This document shows, in pieces, positions 20,342 to 29,748 of a stretch of DNA of 64,000 nucleotides (position 1 is the stretch's first letter; each line of letters opens with the position of its first letter). Both the position numbers and the translations under genes were made by a program. The stretch is from Campylobacter sp. MIT 21-1684 (GTDB taxonomy: Bacteria; Campylobacterota; Campylobacteria; Campylobacterales; Campylobacteraceae). Under the pieces are notes generated by a model. It ran no database searches. It worked only from the letters and a program-made list of their open reading frames with translations, and had not been told where the DNA came from. The DNA is taken from positions 1 to 64,000 of the forward strand of contig NZ_JAPHNA010000006.1 of NCBI RefSeq assembly GCF_026241315.1, in the 5' to 3' direction.

Positions 20342-20428
20342 TGGTGCCCAAGGTCGGACTCGAACCGACACAAGGTTGCCCTTACTAGATTTTGAGTCTA
20401 GCGCGTCTACCAGTTCCACCACTTGGGC
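20342..20428 (-). tRNA. tRNA-Leu (anticodon CAA)
   Basis: On the minus strand: acceptor GCCCAAG/CTTGGGC, long variable arm (TAAGGGCAACCTT), anticodon stem CTAGA/TCTAG around loop CTCAAAA, T loop TTCGAGT and an encoded CCA. Anticodon CAA reads Leu UUG. The long variable arm supports a class II tRNA. Confidence 0.95.
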
Positions 20429-20490
20429 GTTAAAAACTTATATTATAAACTTTTTTATTTTAAAAGTGCTTTAAAAAAGTGGAGTTTAGA

Positions 20491-20496
20491 CGATTT
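20491..20496 (+). promoter_or_regulatory. Candidate sigma-28 (FliA) -10 element for flgL
   Basis: CGATTT matches the Campylobacter sigma-28 -10 core CGATWT, with an upstream TTTAAA at 20470-20475. It lies 54 bp before the flgL ATG; no sigma-54 element is visible in this gap. The weak -35 makes this moderate only. Confidence 0.4.
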
Positions 20497-20550
20497 ATGC
20501 CTTTAAAGAGTTTTAAGGATATTTTTTAACATAACATTTAAGGAGAGACA

Positions 20551-22800
20551 ATGCGAATCACCAATAAGCTTAATTTTGCAAATGCCATTGATACCACTAT
20601 GGGAGCTCAAAGTGCCTATTATCAACTTCAAAACCAACTTAGTTCTGGAAAACAGATTCAAAATTCTTATGAAAATGCAAATATGTATATCAATAGTGCT
20701 CGTTTAGAATATGAACTTACAACCTTAAAGCAAGTTGAAGACGGAACATCATCTGCAAAAGAAATGACTAGCAATGGTATGAAAGCTTTAAGTGATATGG
20801 ATGTTTTACTGAAAAATTTTAAAGTGAAACTCACTCAAGCCGCAACAGATAGCAATTCTCAAACCTCTCGCGAAGCTATAGTTAAAGAACTTGAACGTAT
20901 AAAAGAAAGTGTGGTGCAACTTGCTAATACAAGTGTGAATGGTCAGTATTTGTTTGCAGGTTCTCAACTTGAAAACAAACCTTTTGATTCCCAAGGAAAT
21001 TATTACGGTGATAAAAAAAATATTAATGTTGTAACAGGTGCTGGCACTGAAAGTCCTTACAATATACCAGGTTGGGATTTATTTTTTAAAGCAGATGATG
21101 ATTATAAAAAACAAATTGTCACTAATGTAAAATTTACTGACAATCGTTGGGATTTGGCTAATGAACCTGATAAAACTCAATATCTTACACAAAATTCTCA
21201 ATGGTATCAACTCATAGGACAAAATTATGTGCAAGATAACGGGCTTGATAGAGAGAAAGATTTTGAATACAATGATACAAAACTTGATTTTCCTCCTTCA
21301 ACACTTTATATACAAGGAAAAAGACCTGATGGGACAAGTTTTAAAAGTGCTATTTTAATCAATCCTAATGATTCTTTAGAGAATGTTTTGCAAAATATAG
21401 GCTCAATATACGGAAATACAGACAAAAGTAAAGTCGTTGATTTAAGTATTAATGATAGTGGGCAAATTCAAATTACAGACTTAAAACAAGGCAACAATCA
21501 GCTTGATTTTCACGCTGTAGCTTTTACACCACAAACTAATGATAAAAATGAGCTTGAATATATTATCAAAGCCGCTAAAGATGAAAATATTACTATGTCT
21601 GAAGTAACAAATAGGGTTATAACAGAAGCCTTAAAGAATGCTAATAATGATATTACCAATTTAACAAGCCCTGTTACAATTCAAATTAACAATCAAAATT
21701 ATGAAATTGATCTTGCGCGAAATGATTTTATCTTCAGTAAAATGACAGATACGGATAATAATGCAAGCAACGGGGCAGATTATGATAATGTTTATTTTGA
21801 AAAAAAAGACAACCGAGTCATTGGGACTGTGTCTCAAATTGTAAAATCAAACAATACTTATGCAACAGATTCTACAAGAGTAAGCGAAGTAATGGCTGGA
21901 AATAATCTCAATGGTACTGTACTTAATCTTTTTGTAAATTCTAAAGGTGGAAATACTTATAATGTAAGCATTGACCTTCAAAATTCTCTAGTGAGCTTTC
22001 CAAATCCTGCTAATATTAATCAAAACATTACTTTTCCAATTATGCATACAGACCCCACTACAGGAGATAGTGGAGAGAGTACCCCTTCAAATGATATTAC
22101 TTATAAACAGCTAAATGACATTATAGCTCTGTTTGCAAGCGATCAAATTCCAACAACAAGTGTTACGGTAACGAACAATAAAATCAACGCTACTGAATAT
22201 GAAAATATACAACAGTTAATGAGCAATTCAAAATCGACCGTCGAGGTAATAATGGATTATAAAGGTCGCATTAATGTTATTGATAAACTTGCATCAGGAA
22301 CAAATATAGACATTGCACTTAGAGATTCTCAAAGCGGACAATTTCCACAACCTCCATTTACAAACACAGCTACCCTGGCAAATGGGACAAATTTTTTATT
22401 CAGTGCAAATAATGCTTTAATAATTGATGAAACAAATGTCGATATTATTAAAGATTTAGATTTGATGATAGAAGCTGTTAGAAGTGGGAGTATGAGGGCT
22501 GATATTAATGCTGAAAATCCAAGAAATACAGGTATGCAAGGAGCTTTAGAAAGAATCGATCATTTAGCCGATCATATACGAAAATTAAATACAACATTAG
22601 GAGCATACCATAATACAATTGAAGGTGTAAATGTAAGAACAAAATTTTTAAGCGTCAATGTTGAAAGCATAAAAAGCAATGTTATTGATGCAGACTATGG
22701 TCAGATTATGATTAATTTAGCACAAACCCAGCTTGCCTATCAAGCCTCATTAAAAGCAAGTGTAAGCATTTCGCAGCTTAGCCTTTTAAACTATATGTAA
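20551..22800 (+). CDS. flgL: Flagellar hook-associated (hook-filament junction) protein FlgL
   Basis: 749 residues, far longer than E. coli FlgL (317) but normal for Campylobacter, where the central domains are expanded. The flagellin-like N-terminal D0/D1 is MRITNKLNFANAIDTTMGAQSAYYQLQNQLSSGKQI. The C-terminal D1/D0 helices are VESIKSNVIDADYGQIMINLAQTQLAYQASLKASVSISQLSLLNYM. The region between (about 150-640) is Asn/Asp/Thr-rich beta-type sequence, expected to be surface-exposed. FlgL joins the hook-associated FlgK layer to the filament. Start at ATG after AAGGAG (20540-20545). It is followed after 4 bp by sequence belonging to the ftsK promoter. Confidence 0.95.
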   Translation: MRITNKLNFANAIDTTMGAQSAYYQLQNQLSSGKQIQNSYENANMYINSARLEYELTTLKQVEDGTSSAKEMTSNGMKALSDMDVLLKNFKVKLTQAATDSNSQTSREAIVKELERIKESVVQLANTSVNGQYLFAGSQLENKPFDSQGNYYGDKKNINVVTGAGTESPYNIPGWDLFFKADDDYKKQIVTNVKFTDNRWDLANEPDKTQYLTQNSQWYQLIGQNYVQDNGLDREKDFEYNDTKLDFPPSTLYIQGKRPDGTSFKSAILINPNDSLENVLQNIGSIYGNTDKSKVVDLSINDSGQIQITDLKQGNNQLDFHAVAFTPQTNDKNELEYIIKAAKDENITMSEVTNRVITEALKNANNDITNLTSPVTIQINNQNYEIDLARNDFIFSKMTDTDNNASNGADYDNVYFEKKDNRVIGTVSQIVKSNNTYATDSTRVSEVMAGNNLNGTVLNLFVNSKGGNTYNVSIDLQNSLVSFPNPANINQNITFPIMHTDPTTGDSGESTPSNDITYKQLNDIIALFASDQIPTTSVTVTNNKINATEYENIQQLMSNSKSTVEVIMDYKGRINVIDKLASGTNIDIALRDSQSGQFPQPPFTNTATLANGTNFLFSANNALIIDETNVDIIKDLDLMIEAVRSGSMRADINAENPRNTGMQGALERIDHLADHIRKLNTTLGAYHNTIEGVNVRTKFLSVNVESIKSNVIDADYGQIMINLAQTQLAYQASLKASVSISQLSLLNYM

Positions 22801-22810
22801 AATTTTGTGT

Positions 22811-22816
22811 TATAAT
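22811..22816 (+). promoter_or_regulatory. Sigma-70 -10 box of ftsK
   Basis: TATAAT preceded by TTGTGT, immediately after the flgL stop codon. A transcript starting about 6-8 bases downstream would exclude the TTG at 22805 as start codon and give a short leader containing AAGGA at 22839-22843. Confidence 0.6.
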
Positions 22817-22849
22817 AGCTTCTTTGAAATCTCAATTCAAGGAATATAT

Positions 22850-25651
22850 ATAAAAAAAGAAGCCATTTTTGTAAGCTTTAGTCTTATTATTTTTTATTTT
22901 TGTCTTTGTATGTTAGCACCTTCTATGGGTTTGTGGATTTACAAGATAAATATTTCCCTTTTTGGGGAATTTGCCTACTACTATCCTTTTATGCTTTTTT
23001 TTCTCAATTATATTAGCTATAAAAAGTCATATAAACTAGAAAATTTCACTCGTAGAGAGCTTTGTGGTATAGTATGTGCTTTTTTTTCCTGTTTGCTTTT
23101 ATTTGCAGTTTTCTATAAGGATTTTGGATATATTTTAGAATTTTTCTACACGCTTTTTTCAAATATTTTGGGACATTTAGGTACAGGAATAGTAGCTCTG
23201 GTGCTTTTATTTTTTTCTTTCATTTTGCTTTTTCCTAAAATTGTTAAAGAACTCTTTCATTTTGAACTCCGCTTTACTTTGCTTTTGCAAGTGGAACAGT
23301 CTTTTAAAACACTTTTAATGAGTGTTTTTGGCGGTGAAAGCCAAAATGTACAATTCAAGCAAGAAGATTCTCAAATGAATTTTCAAGAACAAATCAAAAG
23401 AGCTAATATTAATGCGAGCAACACTTCTTTTATTACAGCAAAAGAAAAATTTGAAAAACTTAAAAAACAAATTTTAGATGATAAAATAGAAATTGATATA
23501 CAAAATATTCAAAATAATAAAAGTTTTATCTATGAAACTTCAACACAGGTACAAAACTTTGCACAAAAAGCAAGTCGTACAACTATAACTCTTGATGAGG
23601 AATTCAATTTTATATTAAAAGAAGAGGTGGATATGATACCAAAACGTTTTTTAAAGCCAAAAAAAACAGAAGAATTGCAAGAATTTGAAGTAGAAAAGAA
23701 TTTAGATGAACCAAGTTATAAACGTAAAAATATAGACGTTTTTATTCCAAAAACAGAGTCAAAACCAAAAATTTTTAGCAAAGAGCTTGAATTAAGGGAA
23801 GATTTAATACAAAAAGCTAAACTAGAACAAGAATACAAACAGTATCAAAATCAAATTTTAAAAAATAAAGTTCAAGAAGAAATCAAAGAGCTTGAAAGAC
23901 AAGCCATCCAAGAAACTAAAATTCCACAAACTTTCATAGAAGGGAATAAATACACTCTTATGCAAGAAAATAATTCCCACCAATCGCAAGAAATGGTTGG
24001 TAAAAATCTGAATTCAGATGAAAAGGAAGATGCTGATCAGAATTCTGAAAAATCAAGTGATAAAACTTCGCAAGATTTTATTCCTATTGTTGAGGAGCTC
24101 GATCTTCCTCTTATGCCACAAACTCCTATCATTAACATGGATGAACTTGAACAAAAAAACGAACAAATACAGAGAGTAAAGAACGTTATAGCAAAGGAGA
24201 TCGATATTAATAAAGCACTCCTAAAAGAAATAGAGCAGGGTGATAGAGCAGAGCTTGAAGGTTTTACACTTCCATCGCTTGAATTTTTAACAAGTGCTAC
24301 TCGGAATAAACAAGAAATAGATGAAAATGAAATAGATAAAAAAATTTACAATCTCTTAGAAAAACTTCGTCGTTTTAAGATAGGTGGCGATGTTGTAAGT
24401 ACTTATATAGGTCCTGTTGTAACTACTTTTGAATTCCGCCCAAGTGCAGATGTGAAAGTCAGTAGAATTTTAAATTTGCAAGATGATTTAACTATGGCCT
24501 TAATGGCAAAATCAATACGTATTCAAGCACCTATACCCGGCAAAGATGTTGTCGGGATAGAAGTTCCTAATGATGAAATTCAAACTATCTACCTACGTGA
24601 AATTTTAGAAAGTGAGCTTTTTCAAAATTCTAAAAGTCCATTAACTATCGCTCTTGGTAAAGATATAGTAGGCAACGCTTTTATAACGGATTTAAAAAAA
24701 TTACCACATTTGCTTATAGCAGGAACAACCGGCAGTGGCAAAAGCGTTGGGATAAATTCTATGCTTTTAAGCTTACTGTATCGTAATTCACCTAAAACTT
24801 TAAGATTGATGATGATAGATCCAAAAATGCTTGAATTTAGTATTTATAATGACATCCCTCATTTGCTTACTCCTGTTATTACAGAAGCAAAAAAAGCAGT
24901 CAATGCTCTTTCAAATATGGTTGCTGAAATGGAACGTAGATATCGTTTAATGGCAGAAGCAAAAACAAAAAATATTGAAAATTATAATGAAAAAATGAAA
25001 GAACTTTCAAAAGAACAATTGCCGTTTATTGTAGTTATTATCGATGAACTTGCTGATTTAATGATGAATGCAGGTAAAGACGTGGAATTTTACATAGCTC
25101 GCTTAGCACAAATGGCAAGAGCAAGTGGTATCCATCTTATTGTAGCAACTCAAAGACCTTCTGTTGATGTTGTTACTGGACTTATTAAGGCTAATCTCCC
25201 AAGCAGAATTTCATATAAAGTAGGGCAGAAAATTGATTCTAAGGTTATACTAGATACTATGGGTGCTGAAAGCTTACTTGGTAGAGGAGACTGCTTATTT
25301 ACTCCGCCCGGAACGAGCTCTATTGTACGTTTGCACGCACCATTTGCAAGTGAATTTGAGATAGAAAATATAGTGGATTTTCTTAAAAAACAAGCAATAG
25401 TAGAATATGATGAAAGTTTCTTAAATGATGTTCAAAATTCTGAATCTGAACATACTCTTAATAAAGAAGAACTTGATGAGCTTTATGAAGAGGCTAAACG
25501 GGTTATTTTTGAAGACAGAAAAACAAGTATTTCTTATATTCAAAGAAGATTGAAGATAGGGTACAACAGAGCCGCAAATATTATAGAACAACTTGCACAA
25601 AATGGGATATTAAGCGAAGCAGATTCTAAAGGACAGAGAGAAATTTTATAA
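22850..25651 (+). CDS. ftsK: DNA translocase FtsK
   Basis: FtsK pumps chromosome ends toward the septum and activates Xer recombination at dif. The N-terminus has four membrane helices (about residues 1-130). A charged, coiled linker follows (about 170-480). The motor includes Walker A LLIAGTTGSGKSVGIN (about 625-640) and Walker B FIVVIIDELADLMM. The C-terminal gamma winged helix is SYIQRRLKIGYNRAANIIEQL. The start is unsettled. The frame is open from a TTG at 22805, but that lies upstream of the -10 box. AAGGA (22839-22843) is spaced six bases from ATA at 22850, where the sequence ATA-AAA-AAA-GAA looks like a mutated ATG. The first in-frame ATG is at 22910, inside the first membrane helix. 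I give 22850 as the likely ancestral start (933 residues). Confidence 0.9.
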   Translation: MKKEAIFVSFSLIIFYFCLCMLAPSMGLWIYKINISLFGEFAYYYPFMLFFLNYISYKKSYKLENFTRRELCGIVCAFFSCLLLFAVFYKDFGYILEFFYTLFSNILGHLGTGIVALVLLFFSFILLFPKIVKELFHFELRFTLLLQVEQSFKTLLMSVFGGESQNVQFKQEDSQMNFQEQIKRANINASNTSFITAKEKFEKLKKQILDDKIEIDIQNIQNNKSFIYETSTQVQNFAQKASRTTITLDEEFNFILKEEVDMIPKRFLKPKKTEELQEFEVEKNLDEPSYKRKNIDVFIPKTESKPKIFSKELELREDLIQKAKLEQEYKQYQNQILKNKVQEEIKELERQAIQETKIPQTFIEGNKYTLMQENNSHQSQEMVGKNLNSDEKEDADQNSEKSSDKTSQDFIPIVEELDLPLMPQTPIINMDELEQKNEQIQRVKNVIAKEIDINKALLKEIEQGDRAELEGFTLPSLEFLTSATRNKQEIDENEIDKKIYNLLEKLRRFKIGGDVVSTYIGPVVTTFEFRPSADVKVSRILNLQDDLTMALMAKSIRIQAPIPGKDVVGIEVPNDEIQTIYLREILESELFQNSKSPLTIALGKDIVGNAFITDLKKLPHLLIAGTTGSGKSVGINSMLLSLLYRNSPKTLRLMMIDPKMLEFSIYNDIPHLLTPVITEAKKAVNALSNMVAEMERRYRLMAEAKTKNIENYNEKMKELSKEQLPFIVVIIDELADLMMNAGKDVEFYIARLAQMARASGIHLIVATQRPSVDVVTGLIKANLPSRISYKVGQKIDSKVILDTMGAESLLGRGDCLFTPPGTSSIVRLHAPFASEFEIENIVDFLKKQAIVEYDESFLNDVQNSESEHTLNKEELDELYEEAKRVIFEDRKTSISYIQRRLKIGYNRAANIIEQLAQNGILSEADSKGQREIL

Positions 25652-25668
25652 AATAAATATCTGTTTTT

Positions 25669-25944
25669 CTAAATTCTGTCTCTGATTTTAAGTTCGCCTA
25701 TGAGTTTCATATAGGAATTATAATTTTTCCGTTTAAGATAGGTTAAAAGTCTTTTTCTTTGTCCTACGAGTTTTAAAAGTCCCAAACGAGAAGAAAAGTC
25801 TTTTTTATAAATTTTTAAATGTTCTGTCAAATCTGAAATCCTCACGCTTAAAAGTGCTACTTGCACTTGAGTAGAGCCTGTATCGCCCGGTTTTGTAGCG
25901 AATTTTGCAACAATTTCTGCTTTTTTAGTTACATCTAAAGCCAT
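25669..25944 (-). CDS. rpsO: 30S ribosomal protein S15
   Basis: 91 residues, close to the 89 of E. coli. The helical S15 core is clear: KPGDTGSTQVQVALLSVRISDLTEHLKIYKKDFSSRLGLLKLVGQRKRLLTYLKRKNYNSYMKLIGELKIRDR. It contains the GDTGS...QVA N-terminal motif and the 16S rRNA-binding LKxHxxDxHSRxGLxxLVxxRRxLLxYL-type helix pair. It binds the 16S central domain early in 30S assembly. It is transcribed convergently with ftsK, 17 bp apart, and starts with GGAGT (25951-25955 on the plus strand reads ACTCC) as ribosome-binding site. Confidence 0.97.
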   Translation of the reverse strand: MALDVTKKAEIVAKFATKPGDTGSTQVQVALLSVRISDLTEHLKIYKKDFSSRLGLLKLVGQRKRLLTYLKRKNYNSYMKLIGELKIRDRI

Positions 25945-26090
25945 TTAAATACTCCTAATTTTATTTGCTTTTTTGAAGTTTATTAATGTTAAATTTGCAA
26001 TTTTAACGCAAAAAACAAAAAATAAGCTGAAATCGGCTTTTTGTATAATTAAATTGAAGAATCTTAAGCCTATTTCTAAGTTTTCTTGAC

Positions 26091-26096
26091 TATAAT
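26091..26096 (+). promoter_or_regulatory. -10 box of the rrf2-flhA operon
   Basis: TATAAT at 31 bp before the GTG at 26128. The AT-rich stretch between it and AAGGAG (26116-26121) is where an Rrf2-type regulator would bind if it controls itself; I see no clear palindrome. Confidence 0.5.
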
Positions 26097-26127
26097 TTGA
26101 GTTAAAGTATATATTAAGGAGTTTTTC

Positions 26128-26538
26128 GTGCTATTTACTAAAGCTAGCGAATATGCTTTACTTTCTCTTATTTCTATTTCTCAAAAAGAAAAACCGCAAG
26201 ATGTTGATACTTTAGCAACCCAACTTGATATTCCAAAAAGTTTTCTTGCAAAGATTTTACAAAATTTAGCTAAAGATGGTTTGCTTCAATCTTACAAAGG
26301 AGCAAAAGGCGGTTTTTGCTTAGCAAAAGAACCGAACGAATACAGTATTAAAGAAATAATAAACAGTGCGGAAAAAAAAGAAATTTCAGTATTTGAATGC
26401 AGTGGTGGAATATGCCCTGACAATAAAGAACACAACTGCTCTCTTATGCCTATGCTTATTAATTTACAGAATAGAATTGATGATTTTTTAGATTCTCTTA
26501 CTCTAATGGATATTATCGAAAAGAATGGCAAAAAATAA
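26128..26538 (+). CDS. Rrf2-family Fe-S transcriptional regulator
   Basis: 136 residues starting at GTG, seven bases after AAGGAG. The N-terminal winged helix is LFTKASEYALLSLISISQKEKPQDVDTLATQLDIPKSFLAKILQNLAKDGLLQSYKGAKGGFCLAKEP, with the Rrf2 recognition helix and GxxGGF wing. The cluster loop is FECSGGICPDNKEHNC (three Cys, spaced C-x4-C-x7-C), suitable for a [2Fe-2S] or [4Fe-4S] cluster as in IscR and NsrR. It therefore probably senses iron-sulfur status, oxygen or nitric oxide. Its last 14 bases overlap the start of flhA, so the regulator and the flagellar export gate share a transcript. This matches the order Cj0883c-Cj0882c. Confidence 0.92.
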   Translation: MLFTKASEYALLSLISISQKEKPQDVDTLATQLDIPKSFLAKILQNLAKDGLLQSYKGAKGGFCLAKEPNEYSIKEIINSAEKKEISVFECSGGICPDNKEHNCSLMPMLINLQNRIDDFLDSLTLMDIIEKNGKK

Positions 26539-28690
26539 GATAGTTAATCTCGTTTTTCCTTTTTTAGGACCTTTGATTGCGCCTATTGTTAAAGCCAAAA
26601 GCCTTACTATAGTTGCTTTTATTGTATGTATTCTAGCTATTATTATAATCCCTTTACCAAGTGCGATTTTGGATTTTTTTCTCGCTTTAAGTCTTGCTTT
26701 GTCGGTTTTGATTATACTCATTTCTATTTATATACCAAAACCTACAGATCTTACAACTTTTCCAACTCTTATTCTCATTATCACTCTTTTTAGATTGTCC
26801 TTAAATATTGCAACAACTCGTATGATACTTAGCGAAGGACAAAATGGAGCTGAAGCTGTAAGTGAAATCATTGCGGCTTTTGGAGAATTTGTAGTTGGTG
26901 GAAATTATGTGATCGGTGTTATAGTATTTTGTATTTTAGTTTTGATTAATTTTATGGTTGTTACTAAAGGAAGTACAAGGGTTTCTGAAGTGCAAGCACG
27001 ATTTACACTTGATGCTATGCCGGGAAAACAAATGGCCATTGATGCTGATTTAAATGCAGGATTAATAGACGAACATACTGCAAAACAAAGAAGGCAGGAT
27101 ATTATTACTGAAGCAAATTTTTATGGAGCGATGGACGGTTCTAGCAAATTTATTAAAGGCGATGCTATTGCCGGAATTATCATTACCATTATTAATCTTA
27201 TCGGTGGTTTTTTAATAGGTTCTTTTCAACACGATATGAGTATTAATGCTGCTGCTGCCACTTTTACTATACTTACTATAGGCGATGGATTGGTTTCTCA
27301 AATTCCCGGTCTCATTACTTCCACAGCTACAGCTATTATCATCACTCGAGCAAGTAAAGATGAAGAAAACTTTGCAGAAGGAACACTCAATCAACTTTTA
27401 AGCGAGTACCGCACACTTTTGATAGTTGGTTTCGTACTTTTTATCTTTGCTTTAGTGCCCGGATTGCCTCATTTATCTTTGGGATTTATGTCTTTGGTGT
27501 TTTTAGGTCTTGGTTATCTTACAAAACAAGTTAAAGAAGGAAAGATTCATATTGCTTCAAATAAGCAGATGCAAACCCACACTCAATCAAATGCTACAAA
27601 CACACAGGCGGTGCAGCCAACAAGAAAAAGTGAAGAGGAAATTATCAAAGAAGAAGAGCATAAAATCAATGATATACTGAAGGTAGAGATACTTGAACTT
27701 GAACTTGGATATGGACTTATTAAACTTGCAGAGACAGAACTTACCGAAAGAATTCGTTCTATGAGACGGAATATAGCTGAAAATTTAGGTTTTTTAATGC
27801 CAAAAATTCGTATACGAGACAATCTTAAACTCAAACCTAATGAATACAGCTTTAAACTCAAGGGTATTGCTATTGCGAATGCAGAGATCTATCCTGATAA
27901 ATTTTTAGCAATGGACAGTGGTTTTATAACTGAAGAGATTGAAGGTATAGCTACTAAAGATCCAGCATTTCACTCTGATGCACTTTGGATCGATGCGAAC
28001 TTAAAAGACGAGGCAACTTTAAATGGATATATTGTTGTAGATCCTGCAAGTGTTGTTTCTACGCATATGAGCGAACTTATCAAATCTCACGCCCCAGAAC
28101 TTCTAACACGTCAGGAAGTGCAAAACCTCCTTGATAAACTTCAAAATGATTATCCTGTTATTGTTGAAAGTGCTCTTGGGGCTACTTCAGTTTCTCTTGT
28201 GCAAAAAGTACTCAAAGATCTTCTTAAGCATCAAATTCCTATTAAAGATATGCTTACTATTTTAGAAGCTATGGGTGATATAGCTGAAGTAAGTAAAAGT
28301 TTCGATATGATTATAGAACACGTTAGAGCTTCGCTTGCACGCACTATTACCAATATGTATTTAGATGACAAAGGAAATTTGGATATATTCATTCTTGATT
28401 CAGCAAGTTCTGCTGTTTTGATGGAAAATGTGCAATTTCGTGATGGAAGCTACCATTTGCCTTTAACAGTAGCTCAAACAGGAACTTTGGTAGATACTTT
28501 AAGAGCTGAAGTTGGAGCTGTGGCAAATGGACGGATTAAACCTTTTATACTTTGCGTTGAACCACAATTGCGCAAATTTATAAGTGATATTTGCTATAAT
28601 TTTAGTATAAATATCATCGTATTAAGTTTTGCAGAAATTGCTGAAAATACGAATTTTAATACCGAAGGAATCATTAAAATTGAACTTTAA
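26525..28690 (+). CDS. flhA: Flagellar type III export gate protein FlhA
   Basis: 721 residues. The first half holds about eight membrane helices (up to residue about 320). It includes the FHIPEP-family region RVSEVQARFTLDAMPGKQMAIDADLNAGLIDEHTAKQRRQDI, the conserved cytoplasmic loop containing the essential Asp. A linker is followed by the four-subdomain cytosolic FlhA-C (about 360-721), which forms the nonameric ring that docks export chaperones. Near its end is the typical LSFAEIAENTNF. In Campylobacter FlhA is also needed for RpoN-dependent transcription through FlgSR, so it feeds back on promoters such as those at 18.6 and 45.3 kb. Starts inside the rrf2 gene. Confidence 0.97.
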   Translation: MAKNKIVNLVFPFLGPLIAPIVKAKSLTIVAFIVCILAIIIIPLPSAILDFFLALSLALSVLIILISIYIPKPTDLTTFPTLILIITLFRLSLNIATTRMILSEGQNGAEAVSEIIAAFGEFVVGGNYVIGVIVFCILVLINFMVVTKGSTRVSEVQARFTLDAMPGKQMAIDADLNAGLIDEHTAKQRRQDIITEANFYGAMDGSSKFIKGDAIAGIIITIINLIGGFLIGSFQHDMSINAAAATFTILTIGDGLVSQIPGLITSTATAIIITRASKDEENFAEGTLNQLLSEYRTLLIVGFVLFIFALVPGLPHLSLGFMSLVFLGLGYLTKQVKEGKIHIASNKQMQTHTQSNATNTQAVQPTRKSEEEIIKEEEHKINDILKVEILELELGYGLIKLAETELTERIRSMRRNIAENLGFLMPKIRIRDNLKLKPNEYSFKLKGIAIANAEIYPDKFLAMDSGFITEEIEGIATKDPAFHSDALWIDANLKDEATLNGYIVVDPASVVSTHMSELIKSHAPELLTRQEVQNLLDKLQNDYPVIVESALGATSVSLVQKVLKDLLKHQIPIKDMLTILEAMGDIAEVSKSFDMIIEHVRASLARTITNMYLDDKGNLDIFILDSASSAVLMENVQFRDGSYHLPLTVAQTGTLVDTLRAEVGAVANGRIKPFILCVEPQLRKFISDICYNFSINIIVLSFAEIAENTNFNTEGIIKIEL

Positions 28691-28698
28691 GGAAATAA

Positions 28699-29748
28699 AT
28701 GACAATTTATCATCTTTCGCATACAGATCTTGATGGTTATGCGTGTCAATATTTGATACATTTTTACTTTAAAGATGTGAAATTTTATAATTCCAATTAT
28801 GGCAAGGAAATTAATGATAATTTTCATATCATCACCTCTGATATAGAAAAAGAGAATAATTGTGGTAAAGCAATACTTTTGATAACTGATTTAAATTTGA
28901 GTTTAAATCAGTGTGAGGAATTTGAAGCAATTTGCAAACAAAAACAAATAGCGCTTTTTTTGTTAGATCATCATCAAAGTGGTTATGAATGTTCGCAAAA
29001 ATATGACTGGTATTTACTTGACAACTCACGATGTGCTGCAAAAATTGTCTATCATTTTTTCTCTCAAATTTGCTTTAAAGATCAGAAATTAAATCATTTT
29101 GTTGATGTAGTGAATGCTGTAGATATTTGGTTGAGCAATGACAATAATTTTGAACTCGGAAAGGTTTTTTTGGGACTTATTGCTAATGCAAAAGAAATTA
29201 ATCGTGTTATGTTTAAAGAAGCTCAAAGAACATATATATTTTTTCTTCTTGATAGGGCGCGTGAATTTATATGTAAACAAAATTCTCATATCTTGCTTGA
29301 GAATGCTATTCATTTTATTAAAAAAGACTTCTTTTTCAAAAAAAATCATAACGATGATACGCTTTCTAACTTACTTGCCCGTTATATTGTTGAACAATTA
29401 GGCTATTTAAAAGAAGAGATGGCTGTATTTTATGAAGGGCATAAAGGTATTGTAACTTCAAATATAGGTAACACTTCTGTAATAGGAAATGAATTCTTGG
29501 TGCAAAATCCAGACTTTGATTTCTTTATCGATGTAAGCTCTAGAAAAACTTTAAGTTTTAGAGCAAATGGGAAAGTCGATGTAAGCATAATGGCGAAAAA
29601 ACTTGTTGGCGGAGGAGGGCATAAGAATGCTAGTGGTGGGGTTTTTCTTTCTTTTAAAGAAAGTACAAATTATGCTTTTATTAAATCTCAAATTGTCGAT
29701 TTAATCTCCAGCAAAGAAGTTAAAAAAGAAAAAGAAAATGTATTGTAA
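28699..29748 (+). CDS. DHH-family phosphoesterase
   Basis: 349 residues. The DHH domain has the metal-binding motifs YHLSHTDLDGYACQYL (about residues 4-19), LITDLNLS (about 61), and LLDHHQSGY (the DHH-type signature, about 93). The C-terminal DHHA1 domain ends in the substrate-binding GGGGHKNASGGVF motif (about 304-316). Such proteins hydrolyse phosphodiesters of oligonucleotides (nanoRNA) or nucleotides. Without RecJ-type extra domains this one is nearest the oligoribonuclease/pAp-phosphatase group; the substrate is not determined. It follows flhA by 8 bp with AAGGA. Its end marks the boundary of a foreign-looking block: the trpA remnant's ATG overlaps its last four codons. Confidence 0.88.
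   Translation: MTIYHLSHTDLDGYACQYLIHFYFKDVKFYNSNYGKEINDNFHIITSDIEKENNCGKAILLITDLNLSLNQCEEFEAICKQKQIALFLLDHHQSGYECSQKYDWYLLDNSRCAAKIVYHFFSQICFKDQKLNHFVDVVNAVDIWLSNDNNFELGKVFLGLIANAKEINRVMFKEAQRTYIFFLLDRAREFICKQNSHILLENAIHFIKKDFFFKKNHNDDTLSNLLARYIVEQLGYLKEEMAVFYEGHKGIVTSNIGNTSVIGNEFLVQNPDFDFFIDVSSRKTLSFRANGKVDVSIMAKKLVGGGGHKNASGGVFLSFKESTNYAFIKSQIVDLISSKEVKKEKENVL

Noticed and set aside
22805-22849. TTG at 22805 as the ftsK start
   Set aside because: It lies upstream of the only good -10 box and has no ribosome-binding site; the AAGGA at 22839 points downstream.
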